Of a stretch of 35,868 nucleotides of DNA, positions 16,010 to 24,134 are shown in pieces. Numbering within the stretch: the first letter of the stretch is position 1; every line of letters begins with the position of its first letter. Origin of the DNA: Chromatiaceae bacterium (GTDB taxonomy: Bacteria > Pseudomonadota > Gammaproteobacteria > Chromatiales > Chromatiaceae); contig REDK01000056.1 in the NCBI GenBank assembly GCA_007693535.1, forward strand, positions 1 through 35,868, read 5' to 3'. The notes beneath the pieces were generated by a model, which saw nothing but the letters and a program-made list of their open reading frames with translations, was not told the DNA's origin and did not search any database. The position numbers and the translations under genes are program-made.

Positions 16010-16972
16010 ATGCCCGAACAGATCGGCTTCATCGGCCTCGGCATCATGGGCCGCCCGATGGCCCTGAACCTGCTGCGCGCGGGCCACGCGCTCAGCGTCC
16101 ATGCCCGCCGCGCCGAGTCCATGGCGCCGCTGGTAGCGGCAGGGGCGAGCGCCTGCGCCAGCCCGGCTGAGGTCGCCCGCCGCGCGACCCTGATCTTCAC
16201 CATGGTCGCCGATACCCCCGACGTGGAAGCGGTGATCCTGGGCACCGGTGCCACCCACGGCGCAATCCCTTCCGGGAACGACTCCGGGACCGGCGTCAGT
16301 GCAACCACGGAGCAAGCCGTCATCGCCGGGCTGCAGCCCGGTACCCTGGTCGTCGACATGAGCACGATCGCACCAGCGGCTACGCGGACCATCGGCGCAC
16401 AACTGCGGGCGGCCGGTGCCGACCTGCTCGATGCCCCAGTCTCCGGCGGCGAGACCGGCGCCATCGACGGCACCCTGTCGATCATGGCCGGCGGCAGCGA
16501 CGCCGCCTTCGCCCGTGCCCTGCCCCTGCTACAGGTGCTCGGGGCCAACATCGTACATATCGGCGGCCCCGGAGCTGGTCAGGTCTGCAAGGCCTGCAAT
16601 CAGATCGTGGTGGCCGCCACCATGGCCGGCATCGGCGAGGCCCTGCTGCTGGCGACGGCCTCGGAGGTGGATGGAGCCAAGGTGCGTGCGGCCCTGCTCG
16701 GCGGCTTCGCCGGCAGCCGCATCCTGGAGGTGCATGGCCAGCGCATGCTCGACGGTGCCTATCAGCCCGGCTTCAAGGCCAGCCTGCATCAGAAGGACAT
16801 GCGTATCGTGCTGGAGACCGCCCACGCGCTGGGCCTGGCCCTGCCCGGGGCCGCGCAGGTGGCGCAGTATCTCAACGCCCTGGTCGGCCAGGACCAGGGC
16901 GAACTGGACTCTGCCGCCATCCATCTGGTCCAGCGATGGCTGAACGGCGGCCCGACGCCAGCGACCGACTGA
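16010..16972 (+). CDS. 2-hydroxy-3-oxopropionate (tartronate semialdehyde) reductase
   Basis: A member of the beta-hydroxyacid dehydrogenase family, most likely the NAD(P)H-dependent reductase that makes D-glycerate from tartronate semialdehyde (GarR/GlxR type). The protein is 320 residues: Rossmann motif GFIGLGIMGRPMALNLL at residues 6-22, substrate loop DAPVSGGETGAIDGTLSIM at 141-159, and catalytic Lys194 with Asn197-Gln198 in GAGQVCKACNQ. It carries about 20 extra residues (about 81-102, rich in Gly, Thr and Ser) compared with E. coli GarR (294 aa). ATG 16010 has GCGGAG upstream. Flanking copies of one repeat make it look like a self-contained unit. With glcDE it suggests conversion of glycolate to glycerate. 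Sister substrates (3-hydroxyisobutyrate) cannot be excluded. Confidence 0.85.
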   Translation: MPEQIGFIGLGIMGRPMALNLLRAGHALSVHARRAESMAPLVAAGASACASPAEVARRATLIFTMVADTPDVEAVILGTGATHGAIPSGNDSGTGVSATTEQAVIAGLQPGTLVVDMSTIAPAATRTIGAQLRAAGADLLDAPVSGGETGAIDGTLSIMAGGSDAAFARALPLLQVLGANIVHIGGPGAGQVCKACNQIVVAATMAGIGEALLLATASEVDGAKVRAALLGGFAGSRILEVHGQRMLDGAYQPGFKASLHQKDMRIVLETAHALGLALPGAAQVAQYLNALVGQDQGELDSAAIHLVQRWLNGGPTPATD

Positions 16973-17051
16973 GCGCTTGTGAAAAAACCGCCGGCCTACT
17001 GCGGACGCCCTCGCAACCGCCGGCGATTTGCGCCCGACCTCTGAGGCACCG
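16970..17051 (+). repeat. Diverged 82-bp palindromic element, copy B
   Basis: It begins exactly at the reductase stop codon with the same TGAGCGCT as copy A, then shares AAAACCGCCG, CCT, GCGGA and GCCGGCG blocks at the same spacing. The hairpin arms CGCCGGC (16989-16995) and GCCGGCG (17019-17025) pair over seven bases. The T-run of copy A is replaced by ATTTGCG, so this copy is probably a weaker terminator. Confidence 0.7.
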
Positions 17052-17315
17052 GGCGCCCTCGGGCGTCCGGCCAACCCGGCACAGGGTGCTGCAATCCACC
17101 TGAAGGCCTCTCGGGAGTTGATCTGACCACACCACAGGCCGCCGTCCGACTGCCCCGCGCGCTTAGAGTCCGCCCGATTCCAACTCGCGATCCCAGCCCG
17201 TGCTGCTGGCTGCTACCCCGGGTACCGACCAGCCCCAGCAATGGCCCGGCACTTGATTTCCGGTCCCGCAATTGCATGTTGGCCGCAAGGTCGGTTTGCC
17301 GCGAGATCCACTGGA
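16973..17315. other. 343-bp gap before the molybdopterin enzyme gene
   Basis: The left part is the repeat copy B. The rest contains GC-rich short inverted sequences near 17050-17075 and an AT-richer stretch near 17265-17280. I see no clear sigma-70 or sigma-54 promoter and no gene. A frame in phase with the enzyme runs through 17241-17315 but does not resemble a signal peptide. Confidence 0.4.
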
Positions 17316-19397
17316 ATGACGACGGTCAAGAGTACTTGTTACGAATGCGATGCCAATTGTGCCATTGATGTGCACCTCGACGAGACCGGCGAGCCGGTCA
17401 AGATCAAGGGGCCAGACTGCCCGCGCTGCTACGTCCAATTGGACCGGCGCAATCATCCAGACCGGCTGCTGTATCCGCTGCAGCGGGTCGGACCACGTGG
17501 AAGCGGCGAGTTCGAGCGCATCTCCTGGGATCAGGCCCTCGATACCATCGCAACCCGCCTCGCTGCGGTGCGCGCGGAGCATGGCGCCCCGACGGTCGCC
17601 TTCTTCGCGGGATACACAAAAGAGGCGCGACCACAGTTGCAGCGCCTCGCCCATGCCTTTGGCTCGCCCAACTATATGACCGAGAGTGGCTGCTGTTTCA
17701 GCGCCACCGTGGTCGCCGAGAAGCTCACCTTCGGCTACAAGATTAAAACCACCTCCACGGTCGAATCCTACAAGACCCGTTGCAACCTGGTTTGGTCGAC
17801 CAATCCTAAGGGTTCGATCCCGCCCTTCGATACCCATCCGCTGGCCCGACGCCGCCCCAACCGGTACCTCGTCGTGGTCGATCCACGGCGCACCCCATTG
17901 GCCGAGGAGGCCGATGTGTGGCTGCAACTGCGTCCCGGGACCGATGGCGCCCTAGCACTCGGCATGCATCATGTGATCTTTGCCAACGGTTGGCAGGATC
18001 AGGCCTTTCTAGGTCAATGGGGCAATGGCGTAGACGCCTTCCGCCGCTATGTCGAGGACTTCCCACCGGAACGGGTGGCTGCCATCTGTGGGGTTGCCGC
18101 CGGGGATATCGTCACCGCCGCGCGCCTGTTCGCCAACGAGGGGCCGTCGCAGCTCGTTCTCTCGCCCACGGCAACGGTGCAGCATAGCAACGGGGTGCAG
18201 AACCATCGCGCGGTGATCCTGCTCTCGGCGGTCACCGGCAATCTGGACCGAGAAGGCGGCAATCGTTTCCTCAACGACAAGATCTTTCCCAAGCCGATCG
18301 ATCTGTTCGACTACTGCAAGGAACAGTTGCCGCCACGGGTCGGCGACGAGGTCTTTCCGCTCTGGACCCGCTACTGGCCGGCGGCGCAGAGCATGCTGTT
18401 GCCGGACTGCATCCTTGATGGTCGCCCACAGCGGATTCGCGCCCTGCTCGCGATGGGCATCAATACCGGCATGTGGGCAAATTCTAAGCGGATGGAGCGG
18501 GCCCTGGGCGAACTCGACTTCTTTGCCGCGACCGACTTCTTCCACAATCCCGCCACCCGCATGGCCGATATCGTGCTGCCGGCGGCGACCAATCTAGAGC
18601 GGCCGGCCCTGATCGCCTATCCCGGCTGTGCCTACCAGGGGGAGTTGCGCTATCGTCGCACCGTGGTTCCGCCCCGCGGCGAGGCACGCCCGGACGGGGA
18701 AATCTTCCTGCAACTCGGCGTGCGCCTGGGGATGGGCGAGCAATTCTGGCAGGGGGACCTGGAAGCCTCATGGGCTGAAGCGGCCGAGGGGTTAGACCCG
18801 GAGGTCCGCGAGGAGATCTATCGCAGCCCAGACGGGGTGATCGTCTATGCACAGGCGATCGAGGATCTGGTCGAGCACGGCTTCCTCGATGCAGACCGCC
18901 TGTACCGGCTACGCGGCTTCCCCACCGCAAGCGGCAAGGTCGAGTTCGATTCGGAGGAACTGCGGACGGCGGGCTACGATGGCCTGCCGGTCTGGCGCGA
19001 ACCGGCCGAGAGCCCAGTCGCCACCCCGCAACTGGTGCAGGACTTTCCGCTGGTGCTGACCAGCGGTGCACGCAACAAGCACGCCACCCATTCCCAGCAT
19101 CAGTACCTCTACAAGATGCGCCGGGCGGTGCCTCATCCCTGGTGCGAGATCCATCCCGAAGATGCTGCCGCCCGCGGCATCGGTGATGGCGACCCCGTAC
19201 TGGTCTCCTCACCCCGCGGCCAAGTGCAATTCGTGGCACGGGTGACCGACCGGGTCAAGCCGGGCGTGGTCCATTGCGCCCATGCCTGGAACCACGCCAA
19301 CATCAACGAACTCACGGATGATCGGCATCTCGATCCGATCAGCGGCTTCCCGCCGTTCAAGTCCGGCCTGTGCGAGGTTCAGTCGCTGCCAGCCTGA
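17316..19397 (+). CDS. Molybdopterin (Mo/W-bisPGD) enzyme of the DMSO reductase superfamily, substrate unknown
   Basis: This 693-residue protein has the domain order of the DMSO reductase superfamily. The N-terminal 4Fe-4S site reads Cys8-X2-Cys11-X3-Cys15 and then Cys35 in CPR, with an extra Cys38. HPDRLLYPLQRVG and FERISWDQALDTIA are the usual next stretches. After GSPNY comes a Cys126-Cys127 pair; Cys127 falls where acetylene hydratase has its metal-ligating cysteine. VVVDPRRTPLAEEADVWLQLRPGTDGALALG binds the cofactor, and a C-terminal dinucleotide-binding domain starts near LVLTSGARNKHATHSQHQY. There is no twin-arginine signal, so it is cytoplasmic, and no electron-transfer or membrane subunit is adjacent. 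From memory it resembles acetylene hydratase in layout more than PhsA/PsrA or formate dehydrogenases, but the reaction cannot be named. Confidence 0.88.
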   Translation: MTTVKSTCYECDANCAIDVHLDETGEPVKIKGPDCPRCYVQLDRRNHPDRLLYPLQRVGPRGSGEFERISWDQALDTIATRLAAVRAEHGAPTVAFFAGYTKEARPQLQRLAHAFGSPNYMTESGCCFSATVVAEKLTFGYKIKTTSTVESYKTRCNLVWSTNPKGSIPPFDTHPLARRRPNRYLVVVDPRRTPLAEEADVWLQLRPGTDGALALGMHHVIFANGWQDQAFLGQWGNGVDAFRRYVEDFPPERVAAICGVAAGDIVTAARLFANEGPSQLVLSPTATVQHSNGVQNHRAVILLSAVTGNLDREGGNRFLNDKIFPKPIDLFDYCKEQLPPRVGDEVFPLWTRYWPAAQSMLLPDCILDGRPQRIRALLAMGINTGMWANSKRMERALGELDFFAATDFFHNPATRMADIVLPAATNLERPALIAYPGCAYQGELRYRRTVVPPRGEARPDGEIFLQLGVRLGMGEQFWQGDLEASWAEAAEGLDPEVREEIYRSPDGVIVYAQAIEDLVEHGFLDADRLYRLRGFPTASGKVEFDSEELRTAGYDGLPVWREPAESPVATPQLVQDFPLVLTSGARNKHATHSQHQYLYKMRRAVPHPWCEIHPEDAAARGIGDGDPVLVSSPRGQVQFVARVTDRVKPGVVHCAHAWNHANINELTDDRHLDPISGFPPFKSGLCEVQSLPA

Positions 19398-19501
19398 CCG
19401 ACACACCCCATCCCGAAAAGCCGGGTCGGCACTGGCGTGGGGTTCGAACTGCCTGAAGAGACGCTGATCGATCCGCCATGCCTGACCGAAACTCAGCACG
19501 A

Positions 19502-19526
19502 AACCCGACGCCGCGGGCGCCGGGTT
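19502..19526 (+). terminator. Hairpin downstream of the molybdopterin enzyme gene
   Basis: Positions 19502-19512 pair with 19516-19526 (AACCCG, one mismatch, then CGCC) around a three-base GCG loop. It lies about 105 bases after the stop and could end this transcript. Confidence 0.45.
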
Positions 19527-19532
19527 CATCCA

Positions 19533-19560
19533 CCTTCAATCGCTTATCAGCGATTGAAGG
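19533..19560. terminator. Perfect 12-bp hairpin between two convergent genes
   Basis: CCTTCAATCGCT (19533-19544) pairs without mismatch with AGCGATTGAAGG (19549-19560) around the loop TATC. It sits between the plus-strand molybdopterin enzyme and the minus-strand pilU. Its symmetry would suit a bidirectional terminator, but no T-run flanks it; a dispersed palindromic repeat is the alternative. Confidence 0.55.
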
Positions 19561-19614
19561 TAGCGGCTCCCCTGCACCGCGGGAAGCGCTCAATGTTTCG
19601 GTGTTGCCCAAAGA

Positions 19615-20871
19615 TTAAAGCTTGCTGCCGCCATCCTGCGGCGGTGAGCGCTGGTCAGCATTCGGCCCCGCCGTCGGGCGCCCCGTTGCTGGACCGGCCA
19701 TTGGCTTTGGCTCGGCCGGAAAGATCGGGGCCGCGACGGCCGGAAACTCTTCCGTCTCCACCAGCGAGATCTTGTGTAGCCCTTCGTCTCGTGTGCGCAT
19801 CGCTTGGGCATCGCCCTTGAGCTTCACCATCAGCCGCAGTTCGTTGGCTGAATCCGCATGTTTGATCGCCTCCTCATAGGTGATCTCGCCGTCCAGATAG
19901 AGTTGATACAGGGCCTGATCGAAGGTGATCATGTCCTCCTCGTTGGAGCGACCCATCAGTTCCTTGATGTTATGGATCTCGCCCTTGCGTATCAGGTCGC
20001 CGCAGAGCGGGGTATTAAGCAGAATCTCCAGCACCAAGCGGAGGCCGTGGCCGGATTTGTGCTGCAAGAGCTGCTGCGCCACGATGCCGCGTAGATTGAG
20101 CGACAGGTCCAGCAGCAATTGTTGGCGGGCATCCTCGGGAAAGAAGTTGACGATGCGATCGAGGGCCTGGTTGGAGTTGTTGGCATGCAGCGTCGACATC
20201 ACTAGATGTCCGGTCTCGGCGAAGGTGATCGCGTATTCCATGGTCTCACGGGTGCGGATCTCGCCGATCAGAATCACGTCTGGGGCCTGGCGCAGAGTAT
20301 TGCGCAGGGCCACTTCGAAGGATTCGGTATCGACCCCGACCTCGCGCTGGGTCACGATGCAGCCGTCGTGCTCATGGACGAACTCGATTGGATCTTCAAT
20401 GGTAATGATGTGACCATTGCTCATCTGATTGCGGTAACCCACCAGCGCCGCCAGCGAAGTGGACTTGCCGGTGCCGGTGGCACCGACTAAGATCACCAGC
20501 CCGCGCTTGAGCATACACAGCTCGCGCAGGGCTGGCGGCAGCCGCAGTTCCTCGATAGTCGGGATGCGGTGCTCGATGCGTCGCAACACCATGCCGACGC
20601 AGGTGCGTTGCACAAAGGCGCTGACGCGAAAGCGCCCGGCGCTGCCAGCATTGATCGCGAACTGGCACTCGTTGGTCTCCTCGAACTCACGCCGTTGTTT
20701 GGCATTCATCAGGCCATAGACCGCCTTGTGCGCCTCCTCGGCAGTCATTGCCTCATGCCCGATCGGCTTGATGACGCCGTCGATCTTGATGCTTGGCGGG
20801 CAACCGGCGGTGATGAACAGGTCCGACGCACGTTTGTCGGTAACCACCTGCAGCAGTTTTCTGAGATCCAT
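19615..20871 (-). CDS. pilU: Type IV pilus retraction ATPase PilU
   Basis: PilU is the accessory hexameric ATPase that supports PilT-driven retraction of type IV pili (twitching). The protein is 418 residues, somewhat longer than typical PilU (about 380) because of a Pro/Ala-rich tail ending in PPQDGGSKL. Walker A is VGATGTGKSTSLAALVGYRN; the Asp box is ITIEDPIEFVHEHDGCIVTQ; Walker B is DVILIGEIRTRETMEYA; and the His box is TGHLVMSTLHANNSNQALDR. PilU-specific features are SDLFITAGCPPSIKIDG and VQRTCVGMVLRRIE. It lies 85 bases downstream of pilT, the usual gene order. The ribosome-binding site at ATG 20871 is weak. Confidence 0.95.
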   Translation of the reverse strand: MDLRKLLQVVTDKRASDLFITAGCPPSIKIDGVIKPIGHEAMTAEEAHKAVYGLMNAKQRREFEETNECQFAINAGSAGRFRVSAFVQRTCVGMVLRRIEHRIPTIEELRLPPALRELCMLKRGLVILVGATGTGKSTSLAALVGYRNQMSNGHIITIEDPIEFVHEHDGCIVTQREVGVDTESFEVALRNTLRQAPDVILIGEIRTRETMEYAITFAETGHLVMSTLHANNSNQALDRIVNFFPEDARQQLLLDLSLNLRGIVAQQLLQHKSGHGLRLVLEILLNTPLCGDLIRKGEIHNIKELMGRSNEEDMITFDQALYQLYLDGEITYEEAIKHADSANELRLMVKLKGDAQAMRTRDEGLHKISLVETEEFPAVAAPIFPAEPKPMAGPATGRPTAGPNADQRSPPQDGGSKL

Positions 20872-20956
20872 GATGGCAGCGAAGGCTCGCGGGTTGGACA
20901 GGCAAACAATGGCGGCAGCGCATGCACGACGTCCCGGTGCCAGACCCCCGGGGCCC

Positions 20957-21991
20957 TCAGAAGGCGTCTTTGTTCTGCGCCTTGCTGCGGGCGTCGGCCT
21001 TGTTGATGAGGCCCTTGCGAACCAAGTCTGTCAGGCACTGATCGAGGGTCTGCATGCCGAAGGCCTGGCCGGTCTGAATAGATGAATACATCTGCGCGAT
21101 CTTGTCCTCACGGATGAGATTGCGGATGGCCGGGGTCGCGAGCATGATCTCGTGGGCGGCAATACGACCGCCGCCGATCTTCTTGAGCAGGGTCTGGGCC
21201 ACCACCGAGCGTAGCGACTCCGACAGCATTGAGCGCACCATGGTCTTCTCGGCGGCGGGGAAGACATCGACGATGCGGTCGATGGTCTTGGCGGCGGAAC
21301 TGGTATGCAGGGTGCCGAATACCAGATGGCCAGTCTCGGCCGCAGTCAGGGCCAGGCGAATGGTTGCCAGGTCGCGCATCTCGCCGACCAGGATGATGTC
21401 CGGGTCCTGGCGCAGGGCCGAGCGTAGGGCCTCGCTGAACCCCAGGGTATCTTTGTGGACCTCGCGCTGATTGATCAGGCACTTCTTGCTGACATGAACA
21501 AATTCGATCGGGTCCTCGATGGTGAGGATATGGGCATACTGGGTATTGTTGAGGTAATCCACCATCGCCGCCAACGTAGTGGACTTGCCGGAGCCGGTGG
21601 GCCCGGTCACCAGCACCAGCCCGCGCGGCACATCGACGATTTTCTTGAAGATGGCCGGGGCGTTGAGATCATCCAACGTCGGCACCTTGGACAGGATGGT
21701 GCGAAAGACCGCCGCCGCCCCGCGCTTCTGGTTGTAGGCGTTGACCCGGAACCGCGCCAGGCCGGGGATCTCGAACGAGAAGTCGGTCTCCAGGAACTCC
21801 TCGTAGTCCTTGCGCTGCTTGTCGTTCATGATGTCGTAGACCAGCGCATGCACGGTGCGATGTTCCAGCGGCGGCACATTGATGCGGCGCATGTCGCCAT
21901 CGACCCGGATCATCGGCGGCAGACCGGCCGACAGATGTAGGTCGGAGGCATTACTCTTGACACTGAAGGCGAGCAGCTCGGCGATATCCAT
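20957..21991 (-). CDS. pilT: Type IV pilus twitching motility ATPase PilT
   Basis: PilT is the cytoplasmic hexameric ATPase that depolymerises type IV pili. It is 344 residues, exactly in the family range. Visible motifs are SNASDLHLSAGLPPMIRVDG at the N-terminus, Walker A VTGPTGSGKSTTLAAMVDYL, the Asp box LTIEDPIEFVH, Walker B DIILVGEMRDLATIRLALTA and the His box TGHLVFGTLHTSSAAKTIDR. The AIRNLIRE(D/G)K segment near the C-terminus is PilT-specific. ATG 21991 has a CAGAGAA-like ribosome-binding site. Upstream, at about 22058-22076 on this strand, a GG-N10-GC spacing resembles a sigma-54 element, but the match is weak. Confidence 0.97.
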   Translation of the reverse strand: MDIAELLAFSVKSNASDLHLSAGLPPMIRVDGDMRRINVPPLEHRTVHALVYDIMNDKQRKDYEEFLETDFSFEIPGLARFRVNAYNQKRGAAAVFRTILSKVPTLDDLNAPAIFKKIVDVPRGLVLVTGPTGSGKSTTLAAMVDYLNNTQYAHILTIEDPIEFVHVSKKCLINQREVHKDTLGFSEALRSALRQDPDIILVGEMRDLATIRLALTAAETGHLVFGTLHTSSAAKTIDRIVDVFPAAEKTMVRSMLSESLRSVVAQTLLKKIGGGRIAAHEIMLATPAIRNLIREDKIAQMYSSIQTGQAFGMQTLDQCLTDLVRKGLINKADARSKAQNKDAF

Positions 21992-22223
21992 CGATCATTC
22001 TCTGGCGATGACACTCAAGCGTTTCTGCCGGCAGGGAAGGCGCTGGCCAGGCCCCTGGGGCAGAACCACCGCCAGGTTCGCAGATGTCAGCTCCCGGCGC
22101 GGTCCCGGGGGCGCGATCGACAGGTCGACAGCGGGTCGCCATGGCCGGGCTGGCTGTTACCATAACGCATCCTCGATCACCCGCTGCGCCCTGCGCGCGA
22201 ATCAACCCTGTCGCGAGTTTCCG

Positions 22224-23204
22224 ATGTATCGATCGTCTGCCCCCCGTCGCCGCGCCACTGGCGCACCCCGCGCCGTCCTCCTGCTCCTGTGGCTCCTGCC
22301 CCTGAGCACCCTGCTGGCGACCCCAGCCGGCGCCGACATCCCGCCGCTGGTGGATGCCGGCTGGGTGCTGCGCCAGCAACAGGCAGCCGGCGTCCAGGTG
22401 CTCGACATCCAGGCCGAGCAGGACTTCCTCGCCCACCATATCCCTGGGGCGGTGAATATCCCCTTCGAGCGTTGGCGTACCGAGTCGCCGCACGGCGGCC
22501 GCCGCGGCGGTGCGATCCCGGCCCTGCTGCCGCCGACCGCAACCCTAGCCGACATGATCGGCGCCGCCGGCATCGATCATGCGACTCACGTGGTGATCGT
22601 CGCCACCGGTCGCGGCGCTGGCGACTTGGCCGCCGCGGCGCGGGTGTACTGGACCTTTCTGGTCCTCGGGCACGACGCCGTGAGCTTGCTCGACGGCGGC
22701 CTGGTCGCCTATGCCGAGGCGGGCGGGCGCATCGCCTCGGGCGCGCCCGGCGCGGGGCGCCCGGCGCGCTTTGAGGCGCGACCACGTCCCGAAATGGTGC
22801 CGGATGCCGCCGCGGTGCAGGCGGCCCTGGCCGCTGGGGAGACACTGGTCGATGCCCGCAGCGACGGCGAATACCTCGGTATCTATAGTGGGGGCCGCGG
22901 CGAGCGTCCCGGGACCATCCCAGGCGCCCGCCACCTGCCCTACGACTGGCTGAGCAACGATGGGTCCGGGTATCTGCGGACGCCGGGGGCGTTGCGGGAG
23001 CTGTTCGCCGCCCGCCGCATCGACACCGAGGCCAAACAGGTGCATTTCTGCCACAGCGGCAACCGGGCCGCCCTGACCTGGTTCGCCGCCTATGCCCTGT
23101 TCGGAAATCGCGATGCGCTGCTCTACGATGCCTCCATGCTGGAGTGGGCGCGCCGCGCCGATCTGCCGGTCGAGCGAGCGATCGAACTCTGCGAGGCCTG
23201 TTAA
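22224..23204 (+). CDS. Exported two-domain rhodanese-like sulfurtransferase
   Basis: This 326-residue protein has an N-terminal signal peptide (basic MYRSSAPRRR, a leucine-rich core at about 18-31, cleavage likely near ATPAGA-D), so it should act in the periplasm. Two rhodanese domains follow. The first (about 40-175) has the fold motifs but ATGRGAG where the catalytic loop should be, so it is inactive. The second (about 185-315) has Cys276 in the loop CHSGNR, which would carry a persulfide. GIYSGGRGERPGTIPGARHLPYDWL is the typical connecting stretch. It would move sulfane sulfur, for example from thiosulfate, which fits a sulfur-oxidising host (inference). It is divergent from pilT and converges on fabI with a 20-base gap. 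Confidence 0.9.
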   Translation: MYRSSAPRRRATGAPRAVLLLLWLLPLSTLLATPAGADIPPLVDAGWVLRQQQAAGVQVLDIQAEQDFLAHHIPGAVNIPFERWRTESPHGGRRGGAIPALLPPTATLADMIGAAGIDHATHVVIVATGRGAGDLAAAARVYWTFLVLGHDAVSLLDGGLVAYAEAGGRIASGAPGAGRPARFEARPRPEMVPDAAAVQAALAAGETLVDARSDGEYLGIYSGGRGERPGTIPGARHLPYDWLSNDGSGYLRTPGALRELFAARRIDTEAKQVHFCHSGNRAALTWFAAYALFGNRDALLYDASMLEWARRADLPVERAIELCEAC

Positions 23205-23224
23205 GGGATCCGGAGGAGCGGCCT

Positions 23225-24001
23225 TCAGCCGAGCCCGAGGATGTGGTAGCCGGTATCGACGTACAGCACATCGCCGGTGATGCCGGAGGCGAGATCGGAA
23301 CAGAGGAAGGCGGCGGCATTGCCGACCTCGTCGATGGTCACGTTGCGCCGCAGCGGGGTGCGCTCCTCCACCTGCTTGAGCATCGAGCGGAAGTCGGCGA
23401 TGCCAGCCGCCGCCAGGGTGCGGATCGGCCCCGCCGAGACGGCATTGACCCGCGTGCCCTCGGGACCGAGCGCCGCGGCAAGATAGCGGACGTTGGCCTC
23501 TAGGCTGGCCTTGGCCACCCCCATCACGTTGTAGTTCGGCACCGCGCGCACCGCCCCCAGGTAACTCATGGTCACCAGCGCCCCGTTGCGACCCGCCATC
23601 AGGGGCCGCCCGGCCTTGGCCAGGGCGGCCAGGCTGTAGGAACTGATGTCGTGCGCGGTGGCGAAGCCTTGGCGGGTCACCGCGCTGACATAGTCGCCTT
23701 CTAGTTCCTCCTTGGGAGCAAAGGCGATGGAGTGGACGATGCCATCGAGCCCGTCCCAATGCTCGGCCAGGGCGGCGAAGCAGGCGGCGATGTCCTCGTC
23801 GCGGGCGACGTCGAGTGGCAGCACGATGTTGGAATCGCACTGCGTGGCCTGATCTTCGACCCGCGCGCGGAGCTTCTCGCCCTGGTACGTGAAGGCGAGC
23901 TGCGCGCCCTCACGGTGCATGGCCTGGGCGACCCCCCAAGCGATGGAGCGGTTGCTTGCCACTCCGGTGATCAGAATGCGTTTATCGGTCAGGAATCCCA
24001 T
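23225..24001 (-). CDS. fabI: Enoyl-[acyl-carrier-protein] reductase (NADH) FabI
   Basis: FabI performs the last reduction of each fatty acid elongation cycle and is the target of triclosan-type inhibitors. The protein is 258 residues (E. coli 262). The FabI-specific nucleotide-binding stretch [19 protein letters not shown] is at 11-29, [11 protein letters not shown] at about 86-96, and the active-site residues are Tyr147, Tyr157 and Lys164 in [20 protein letters not shown]. The substrate-loop segment [15 protein letters not shown] and the C-terminal [14 protein letters not shown] are also typical. ATG 24001 is preceded by GGGGGAA, a good ribosome-binding site. It is divergent from the peptide transporter operon. 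Confidence 0.97.
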   Translation of the reverse strand: MGFLTDKRILITGVASNRSIAWGVAQAMHREGAQLAFTYQGEKLRARVEDQATQCDSNIVLPLDVARDEDIAACFAALAEHWDGLDGIVHSIAFAPKEELEGDYVSAVTRQGFATAHDISSYSLAALAKAGRPLMAGRNGALVTMSYLGAVRAVPNYNVMGVAKASLEANVRYLAAALGPEGTRVNAVSAGPIRTLAAAGIADFRSMLKQVEERTPLRRNVTIDEVGNAAAFLCSDLASGITGDVLYVDTGYHILGLG

Positions 24002-24134
24002 CGATTGTTCCCCCAGGTTGGCAGCGATCCGCGCCCAGCGCGGCTGCCGTGACAAGATGCCGGCAACGCGGCCGGGGCCAGAACCGGTACCAGCGCTTGC
24101 CATGTCGCAACCGCCAGGGGTGCGCCTGAGTCCC

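Noticed and set aside
17241-17315. N-terminal extension or Tat signal for the molybdopterin enzyme
   Set aside because: The extra in-frame residues lack a twin-arginine motif and a hydrophobic core; ATG 17316 fits the family N-terminus.
22058-22076. Sigma-54-like GG-N10-GC spacing upstream of pilT (minus strand)
   Set aside because: Only the GG and GC dinucleotides match; the flanking consensus bases do not, and such matches are common by chance in GC-rich DNA.
22545-23840. A 431-codon minus-strand frame across the rhodanese-fabI junction
   Set aside because: It overlaps the rhodanese gene antisense and fabI out of frame; both real genes have full catalytic motifs.
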